Notes under the pieces: model-generated
Databases searched by the model: none
The model's input: only the letters and a program-made list of their open reading frames with translations
What the model was told of the DNA's origin: nothing
DNA from: Halichoerus grypus
Lineage: Eukaryota > Chordata > Mammalia > Carnivora > Phocidae
NCBI RefSeq assembly: GCF_964656455.1
Contig: NC_135715.1
Span: 79,648,414 to 79,712,413, forward strand
DNA: 64,000 nucleotides
Reading direction: 5' to 3'
Program-made: the position numbers and the translations under genes
Shown: positions 56,851 through 64,000 of the stretch, piece by piece
Position numbering within the stretch: position 1 is the first letter of the stretch
Layout of the letters: each line of letters begins with the position of its first letter

Positions 56851-57607
56851 TAGAGTGAGGACATCATAGTCACTGGATGGCAAAATACATTCTGGGAGAC
56901 CCAAAGGCTCTGGTTAGCAATGGTTCTGACAGACTTTATCCATAGGTAATATCCTTTGTGAAGACTGTTTTCCTGTGGATCATTTTCCTAGGGAAATATA
57001 TTAGCATCAAGGAGGAAATATGCCGACCATTTCATTTATGACAATAACCCCACACTGTTAAGTGTCAGCCTATTAAATGAACCCCAGGCTTTTATATATA
57101 CACTTTGGCCAGGGGTAGCATTATTACCTGTTTAACAATGACCTCTTCCTTGCTTATTTCCATTCTGCAAATTGTTATCTTAGATGTCAAAAGCAATCAT
57201 TTATCCTTTAACTCTATATTAATCTTGAGTAACTCCCCCCGACCCAACATCAAATTTTCACGATGCTATGGCAATGTGCCATCCTCAGAGGTAATATCTG
57301 AAGCACGTGGCCCTGTCCTCAAAAACAACTAAATATCTACACTGGAGATAATGATTACAAACTGCATGCAATCTAGTATCTGCCAAAGGCATATTTAAAG
57401 CATCTTATATTTAAGAAAAGAAATCTAGTGGACATGATAGCTGTTCCTTCTTTCAAATTCTCCATATTTTATCCCTAGGAAAGCAATTAATCAGAAAGAA
57501 AAGAATCTGGACCTATCTCAGGACCCTGTAGAAATGTCTTCCTGGGATATGACTTGGTGAAAACTGGATAAATTGCTAGATAAGCTTAGTCCTAGGAAAA
57601 ATGTAAA
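56851..57607. other. Intron, no recognised feature
   Basis: Ordinary intron with no clear repeat or gene content. Confidence 0.5.
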
Positions 57608-57925
57608 TACAGTGAACCCTTGAATGAAGGTGCTGACCCCTGTGCAGCCAAAAATCCACTTATAACTTTTGACTCCCTAAAAATTTAACTACTAATAGCC
57701 TACTATTGACCAAAAGCCTTACTGATAACGTAAACCGTCAATTACCACACATTTTTATGTTATATGTTATATACTAAAATCTTACAATGAAGTAAGCAGG
57801 AGAAAAGAAAACCATAAGGAAGACAAAATACATTTACAGTGCCATACTGTATTTAACGAAAAAAATCCGCCTACCAGTGTAGATCCAAAGTTCAAAACTG
57901 TGTTGCTCAAGGGCCAACTGTATAT
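57608..57925. mobile_element. Tigger2/MER28-like DNA transposon
   Basis: One end reads ACAGTGAACCCTTGAATGAA, the other TTGCTCAAGGGCCAACTGTA, forming imperfect terminal inverted repeats. The interior (CCACTTATAACTTTTGACTC, CTACTATTGACCAAAAGCC, TTTACAGTGCCATACTGTAT) matches a non-autonomous pogo/Tigger element. Non-coding. Confidence 0.8.
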
Positions 57926-58243
57926 TATACTCTTTTATCAGAAGATGAAGATTATGTACCCCCAAATGTTTTCTTTTTGTTGTCACTTCTGGGAAACTCA
58001 GTTCCCAAGGACAGAAATAGGTCTTATTTGTTTGGCAATACCGACACTGTTTCCTCCTACCTTTAGGTAAGTCAAACGGTTCTGACCAGCTGGACCTTCC
58101 CTTGCTAACAACAAGTTAAACTCTAGGCCTAAAATGGCAGAAATTATCCCAGTTTCTACTATGGACTTCATGTTTCAAGTCATATTCCAACTCTTTCTCC
58201 CTTCTGGTAAGTATGCTAGACTAATGGATAAATCAAGCCATAC

Positions 58244-58330
58244 GGGTGCATCCTGATCCATCAAGTACGCGCCATGGCCTTGACTGATGGCTTCTCGGTA
58301 TTCATGGTGGGCTGCTTCCTTCTCTTTAAC
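58244..58330 (-). CDS. PARP4: PARP4 exon: VIT domain, KEKEAAHHEYREA segment
   Basis: 87 bp, 29 codons, phase 0. It encodes VKEKEAAHHEYREAISQGHG then AYLMDQDAP. This is the helical stretch of the VIT domain, in which a K.KE.A...Y..A..QG signature is typical. Acceptor CTTTTCCAG, donor GTATGG. The open frame runs past the donor into the intron, but the 29-codon length equals the human exon and joins directly to DVFTVSVG of the next exon. Confidence 0.95.
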
Positions 58331-59136
58331 CTGGAAAAGATTATTTTTATACCAGTCATAATATGTATAATGATTTCAGACTTTAACAAGAAAAACTTCA
58401 TCAATGTTAATTAAAACCTAGGCAGAACCAGAAAACTAAGAGCCTAAGGTGAATGGAAACTTACATAAAGTGATCATTAAAATATACCTATCTGGTAAGA
58501 ATTTGAATCAGAAAAGGTCAACTAAAGTGAAATCTCTTTAATTAGTTGGGACCAAAATATTTCAGAGTCAACAGTGAAAAAAAAAAAGTTTGATTGGGAC
58601 TTTATGTTGAACAAAAATAATAAAGTTTATCCTACATTTAACAAAATATGAGTTATTATTGCAACTGTGGGCTAATCCTTAGAATAAACAAAGACCGTAT
58701 CACTTATTATTTCTTTTGGTACAACTTTTCTTAAGAAGTTAACAATGGCAACTGTCGCATCAATTTGACTGTTACAGCAGGATGCAGAGGATCAGTTTTT
58801 TGTAAAACTATATAAAGGCTTTACCAATTTTCCATTGTGCCTCTCTTAAAATTTTGATATTGAAATTGCTCTGTTTCAAAATGCTAGGCAAAGAATTTAC
58901 AAGGCACTGACTGATGAACACTGGACAGGTAGGGACAGAAACCAATTAATCAGGGAGGGATGTTTAAATGGAAGCCAACTATGTTTAAATGCTTGGTTCT
59001 TCAAAGAATATTTCTGTTTTATGATAAGGCTGCTATTCAACCTTATAGCTATGGGGACTCAGGTGAGGAAGATTTGGGTAAATGGGAAACTGACCTTGAA
59101 TCCAAAGAGCAGTCACAGTGCATTTTCTCCCCTTAC
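58331..59136. other. Intron, no recognised feature
   Basis: AT-rich; an A run at 58576-58588. No repeat family assigned. Confidence 0.6.
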
Positions 59137-59268
59137 CTCTCCTACTATGTGCTTCCCATTGATGAATGCTTCAAAACCACACACAGCTGCCTTATCATCC
59201 AAAGGAAAAATATATCTTGCCTCAATGGGCACAGAACTTTGATTGGTGTATGTCTGAAAAACAGTGAC
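59137..59268 (-). CDS. PARP4: PARP4 exon: VIT domain core
   Basis: 132 bp, 44 codons, phase 0 at both ends. It encodes VTVFQTYTNQSSVPIEARYI followed by FPLDDKAAVCGFEAFINGK and HIVGE. The YTN..S.VPIEA.Y.FPLD..AAV pattern is the hallmark of the VIT domain shared with inter-alpha-trypsin inhibitor heavy chains. Acceptor CTTCTTCAG, donor GTAAGG. Confidence 0.97.
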
Positions 59269-61140
59269 CTGAAGAAGAAAAAAAATCCATATACTTGATG
59301 AAACAATATGGAACAACATTTGCAGGAACAACTATTAATGAAACTATTATGCATATTTTCTTTAAATTCCTTGAATTTTTATCATGTCTCTCAAATTCCC
59401 AACCCTGGCCTCAGGAGTTAGAGCATTCTATGATTGCAGTGTAGAGTCCATGTCACATTATAAAGCGTACCAGCTGCAACTTTAGGTAATTCATACATCC
59501 TTGGCTGGAATAAAAGTCACTAGTATTACAATATTACAAACACTGGCTTAACAGAAGCAATGCAGCTTTCATTAAGAAGACAAGAGAGCCTCTTTATGTG
59601 TGGGTCTTGATCCCTCCTTGGTGTCACGTGGGCCCAGACATTACTCGAGAATAGTTCTTATATCTGGTCTGTTTTCAGGTCTTGACATTTCCCTCCTTTA
59701 CCTCTCTGTACATAGCCCTCCACAGCTTTTTTCATCTATCCTCATCTCTTCCTGTCGACAACTCCTGAATCAACTCTTTTCCACTCCTACCTGCTGTCTC
59801 TATTCTTACCAGATTAATTTTACCAAATGGACTCTGTTTATCACATTACTCCCTTGCTTAAGAAAAGGCCAGTCTTTAAACAATTGCAAATTTTTTAAAA
59901 ACCCTAGACATATAATAAACACTAACATTTTAAACATGTGGCAATAATAAGGAAAAAATATTTAGCAATTTGTCATCAATAATCTCTGGGAAGACTGAAA
60001 TGAAAAATAAAAGAATAAAGGAAACAAACTTATTCCATAATGCTGTCCACAACTGGATTTACGGTAAGCTGGGTTGCCTGCCCCTAGTGTATGTGCTGCA
60101 CCAGAGAAAAATATTTTAAGGGGCATATATTTAAACAATGTGATTGTCCTCAAATCAACAGTCAGCACCCTCCAGGAGATCAAATCTCTCACAGTTCTGC
60201 AAACAAAGGCCTCACTGGCTGGTGACAGCCACCCGCTTACCAGGCTCACCCTGGAACTGGAGGCTGGCCGTGGCCCGAAAGGATCCTATAGGATCCCAGG
60301 GTTTCTTGGGTGTCTGGGTAACTCTGACCCATCATAGAAGGTCAGAGAGCACCCAGCAGAGGAGCCATGCAGATTGCTGACCAGGAGGACATCACGCACG
60401 TTCCCCGTGCATAGAACTCTCTTCATTTCTCTCTTGGATATCCAATTTTACCAAACCCTTCAAGGGCACGTATGCTTGACCTGTAAATGCTGGATAGGAT
60501 CACTGTCTAATTGTCCTTTGGTTTGGGTTCATGTTTTTATCCTGCTCTGTGGATGTCCTGCCTGCATCTAGTTAGCAGGTCTGTTCCCAGGGGTCAGGTC
60601 TATGTCAGCTTCACTCTCTGTACATCCCATAATATGACTGGGCACTCAGAAAGCAAGAAATTTTCGGTAATGATGACAGAAGTATTTTTACTAGGACTTA
60701 GAAGAGAAAATAATACACTGTACTAATTTTTGACATCTTAATTTTCCACCTTCAGATGAAACCACTATTTTAGTTTAGTTATTAAACTAAAAACACTAAA
60801 CTCATTCTGAGAAGAGTCAAATATGTGAGCCACGAACATACAAGTCCCTGCCGCTGGGCCTCTGCTTGGATTCTCAATGACAATCTACAAGCCAGCTGTC
60901 TAATCACAAATTAGTGAAAAATTCACTGCTAAATCATGAGTTATTTTTTGGGCAAAGTTATCCATGGAAAAAGCTTCATCAGGTTTAAAATATCAAATGG
61001 TGCAAGTTGTCTAATCCAAAGTAATGTACAGAGGACGTATGCCTCTCCTTGTAACACACTCAGTTTTTTATCTACTGCTTGTGAAAAAAAATGCCCTATG
61101 TCCTTTATAGTCATTGTATTTAATAGCCACATGCTGGCTG
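59269..61140. other. Intron, mostly unassigned, possible L2 remnant
   Basis: 59670-59880 has CT-rich sequence (CTCCCTTGCTTAAG) that may be an L2 fragment. 59960-61140 shows no repeat or coding sequence I can name. Confidence 0.4.
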
Positions 61141-61144
61141 GCAG

Positions 61145-61515
61145 ATATTATTATTTCCATTTTACATTTGAGGAAACTGAGGCACAAAGAAGTTAACTAA
61201 TTTCCCCAAGGAAGGAGATAGAAAAGAATGAGCAAGGATTCAAAACTAAGCCTCCAAACTCCCAAATTCTCTGCTTTACACAATCTATCCCAGGTTGTAC
61301 TACTGCATAGTGGTTAAAGAGGCTGGACTTGAGAATCAGAATGATCTGGGTTCAAATCTGTGCTTTATCATGTCATTCAATGTCTCTGCATATCAGCTTC
61401 CTCATCTAAACAATGGGCATAATCATAGCATTCACCTCATAGAGTTTTGGGGAGGATTAAATATAGCATGTGAAAAACTCAATCCAGAGCCTGACTCATA
61501 GGAAGTGGTAACCAC
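61145..61515 (+). mobile_element. Two adjacent MIR remnants
   Basis: 61145-61290 carries the TTTACATTTGAGGAAACTGAGGC core. 61300-61512 is a separate copy (GCATAGTGGTTAAAGAGGCTG, GGGTTCAAATCTGTGCT, GCTTCCTCATCTAAACAATGG). Confidence 0.8.
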
Positions 61516-62083
61516 TGTGGTCACACATCCTAAGTGGCTCCAAACAGATTAGCATAGGTCAGAACATTTACCATGAGTCCACATCAGGGTCTCCCAAGGT
61601 CTATAAGGTCTCCCTGAGCTATTCAGGGATATGGGTATGGATCAGAGTGGGCCCGGGAGGCAGCAATCAGACATATGCAAACTGGTACAGATATTATGGG
61701 TAGCATGCCCTGTCCCACCCACCATACCCCATTTCCCCAGTTTAAGGTGACCACTACAATTAATCTGATTTCCCTCTGAAGAGAGGGGAATATCACAATA
61801 CTGGACTCAGATGTTCTAATTTTTCTAAGAGGTCTTTAGTGGGTCAGTGTAGTCCTCAGTGTTTAGGAACCAATGAGGAGGTCAAATCTTAGAAAACAGA
61901 GAGCCTTCCCAGTATACTGGCAGCCTGCCTGCACATTTGCCCATGAACTCTCCTTTCTGTTCCACGACCGCGCTGCACTAGCTGCATGCTTCTGGCTGAG
62001 GCCAAGCACTGCACTTGAGCATTAGCTCTCATCCTCCTCCCCCTACAGAACAGTGCATCTCCAGCAATTCCCCCCTGTGATAC

Positions 62084-62690
62084 TGTGATTTATAATAAGA
62101 AACATATATTTTGGTCTTTGTACCTGTTTCTGGCACAGAGCTCCCCAAACCCTCAGAATTTCCTAAGTGATAAGAACAATGTAGTTGTCTTGGTGTTCAT
62201 AACAGACCCCTTTCAACCACACCTGAGTTTATGTCAAAGAGGTGCCTTTTGAAAAATACCTAAGGATAGGGACTGGTTTCCAAGGGGATTATAGGGTTGG
62301 GACTGTCAGCCCCACCCTCGGACCTCAGGGGAGGGGAGAGAGGCTGGAGATTGAGTTCACTCACTGATGGTCAATGATTTATTAATCAATCATGCCTGTG
62401 TTAACCCAAAAAGACAGGCTTCAGACAGCTTCCAGGCTGGTGAACACGTGGAGATTCAGGGCAGTGGCGTGCCTGGACCGGGCAGGGAAGCTCTGTGCCC
62501 CTTCCTACACACCTTGCCCTACACGTTTCTTCCAGCTGGCTGTTCCTCGGTTGTATTCTTCTGTAATAACTACTAATGTCGTAAGTAAAATGTTTCCCTG
62601 AGTTTTGTGAGCCACTCTAGCAAATCAGTCTAACGCAAGGAAGGGGTCTTTGGAACCTCTGATCTACAGACGGTCAGCCTTCTAAAGGCT
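62084..62690 (+). mobile_element. ERV LTR, copy 2
   Basis: Starts about TGTGATTTATAATAAGAAAC and is colinear with the LTR at 47.02 kb: GGTCTTTGTACCTGTTTCTGG, GAATTTCCTAAGTGATAAG, TCAATGATTTATTAATCAATC, TTCTGTAATAACTAC, TTTCCCTGAGTTTTGTGAGCC. Several indels separate the two, so they are independent old insertions. From 61515 to 62084 nothing else is recognised. Confidence 0.78.
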
Positions 62691-62789
62691 TTCATTTCAC
62701 TCAGAAATGAGTGAATCCATTCACTCAGTACGGCCTGTGTCCTGATGTGAGCTGATCCCCACACCACCTCTTTAATCCAATCTCCTGCC

Positions 62790-63095
62790 ATGCTTTCCCA
62801 TTCTACTCTGCTGTAGCCACAGTGGCCTCCTTGATGTCCCTGACCATATCAGGCTTGCTCCCACCACAGGGTCTTTGCACATGCTGTTTTCGTTTTCGCC
62901 ACCTGGAATGAGCGACCCCTAGATGTCCACATGGTTTAGTCTCCTCTAGGATACATTTTATTTATTTATCATGTGTTTTGCCTAGTCCCCCAATAAAATG
63001 TATGCTCTACAGGGCAGTTTTTCTTTTGTTCATCGCTGTATGCCTAGACCTAGAACAGTCCCTGGTATGTAGTAGGTGCTCAATGAATTGGAAAT
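62790..63095 (+). mobile_element. L2 LINE 3' end
   Basis: CCACAGTGGCCTCCTTG, CAGGGTCTTTGCACATGCTG, CGCCACCTGGAATGAGCG, TCTACAGGGCAGTTTTTC, GTTCATCGCTGTATGCCTAG and CTGGTATGTAGTAGGTGCTC follow the L2 3' consensus order. Confidence 0.85.
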
Positions 63096-63176
63096 GCATG
63101 TTTTGTTTAATTCATGCGACTATAATCAAATTGTTATTTATCTGTTTAAAGTATCATAAAACCACAAAGAACATAC

Positions 63177-63301
63177 CTGGGCTACGAAGTCTATTATTTT
63201 TCCCTTGATGTGAACATCCTCAAGAGGAACTGAATTGCCAGAGACATCCTGCAGGCCAGACTTGATGTTGCTGAAAGGTTTGGCGTCTGCTAACTGATAA
63301 T
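63177..63301 (-). CDS. PARP4: PARP4 exon: entry to VIT domain
   Basis: 125-bp exon encoding (G)DYQLADAKPFSNIKSG, then LEDVHIKGKIIDFVAQ. This is the segment following the PARP catalytic domain and opening the VIT (vault protein inter-alpha-trypsin) domain. The acceptor is TATGTAG and the donor GTATGT; the first codon is split (phase 1). It is the most upstream PARP4 exon in the window, and nothing like an earlier exon is seen from 63302 to 64000. Confidence 0.95.
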
Positions 63302-64000
63302 CTACATATTAAAAATGATAATGTTAGCTTTAAAAACCATCCCTGCACTGTCTGTTTCTGTTATCTTAATCGTTGTTCCTTCCCCTTCCCTTCATTCATT
63401 ATATTTTAGGAAAAACGGACAAGCGGCATCTTATGATTTTCAATAGCCAATGCTGTAAAGTAAGTGAACCCACATGAAAAAAATGGGGGCAGCCTTCATA
63501 AGAGACACTCTGCCTTTTTAATCTACAGACTCTGAGGACTCATCTTGAAAATGTAGAGTCACTCAATTACTTGAAAGACATACATTTAAAAACACACAAG
63601 TACACAAAAGTCTTTAAGAATTTATAAGTGTAGTTTATGCATGAATCTAGATATCTCCATTCCCTGGCCTGTAATTTTGATTGGTCAGTCACTATTACTT
63701 ATTGTGCCACAAAAGCGTGTCGGACCAATATGAGACTCCTTAGACTTTCAATCCAAGGAACACTGGATCAAACTTCTAATACAGCATATGAGAAAAATGT
63801 TCCCCTTCTATACGAGGTGCTACAAAAATACACATATAATTAGAAATGTAAATATATACTCTCTTGCCAGACATTTCATTTAATGCTCCCAGAGGAAAAA
63901 CAGGAGTCATTTTCTTATATGTGAAGTCATACATTTCTGACAAAAAATAATCTGATCACAGTTAAAAATGTTAATGAGTTCTTACAATGCTATTAATAAA
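63302..64000. other. Intron upstream of first visible exon, no recognised feature
   Basis: No repeat family or coding exon recognised to the right edge. Confidence 0.55.

Larger units (their letters stand above)
5822..63301 (-). other. PARP4: PARP4 gene, partial (19 internal coding exons)
   Basis: PARP4 is the vault-associated ADP-ribosyltransferase, a component of the cytoplasmic vault particle that binds major vault protein through its C-terminus. The visible exons join in frame into about 1053 codons, aligning to the human protein (from memory) from the start of the VIT domain to shortly before the C-terminus. Every junction has GT-AG and phases are consistent throughout. BRCT and catalytic exons are off the right edge, and I found no match to the human last exon between 1 and 5821. 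Introns are long and repeat-filled; the largest are about 14.2 kb (5955-20116) and 11.5 kb (23312-34829). No frameshift or stop interrupts any exon, so the locus looks functional. Confidence 0.96.

Noticed and set aside
58200..58244. Extension of the PARP4 exon past 58244 (open frame VWLDLSISLAYLP)
   Set aside because: The donor GTATGG at the boundary and the exact 29-codon match to human show this is intron read-through.

Overview
The window is mammalian nuclear DNA from a carnivoran. The main evidence is the very large number of Can-SINEs: a GGGGCGCCTGGGTGGCTCAG head, a pyrimidine-rich middle and a CAAATAAATAAAATCTT tail. The consensus is of the type I associate with bears, seals and mustelids (arctoid Caniformia) rather than dog or cat. 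No prokaryotic gene, CRISPR array or operon is present.

One host gene accounts for all convincing coding sequence. It is PARP4 (vault PARP, vPARP), transcribed right to left on the minus strand. Nineteen coding exons with GT-AG boundaries and consistent phase can be placed between 63301 and 5822, totalling 3160 bp (about 1053 codons). Reading from the right, they encode the start of the VIT domain (63301 to about 53876), the von Willebrand A domain with its MIDAS residues (45248 to 40585), a linker, a 1050-bp low-complexity exon (23311 to 22262) and most of the C-terminal major-vault-protein interaction domain (20216 to 5822). The BRCT and PARP catalytic exons lie beyond the right edge. The last coding exon should lie beyond the left edge.

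The rest is intron, mostly retrotransposon. The L1 fragments are largely on the minus strand: a nested block at about 6.9-19.1 kb, a second at 25.6-33.5 kb and a third at 46.2-49.75 kb. Plus-strand L1 pieces lie at 0.5, 17.4, 24.4 and 39.2 kb. About 30 Can-SINEs are present in both orientations, many with recognisable target-site duplications. Older material includes MIR and L2 copies, Tigger-type DNA transposons, a MaLR LTR, and two related ERV LTRs at 47.0 and 62.1 kb.

The most notable observation is inside the large PARP4 exon. About 34 nt identical to the 5' half of tRNA-Cys(GCA), ending in the anticodon loop, sit between perfect 18-bp direct repeats. Insert plus duplication adds exactly 51 bp, so the frame stays open and 17 codons are gained. 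It looks like a tailless retro-insertion of a tRNA half into a protein-coding exon. Other items are two short templated patches copied between neighbouring intron sites, a retrocopy of an unidentified small RNA inside a MIR, a 51-bp in-frame candidate cassette exon in the vWA region, and an AT-rich inverted repeat.
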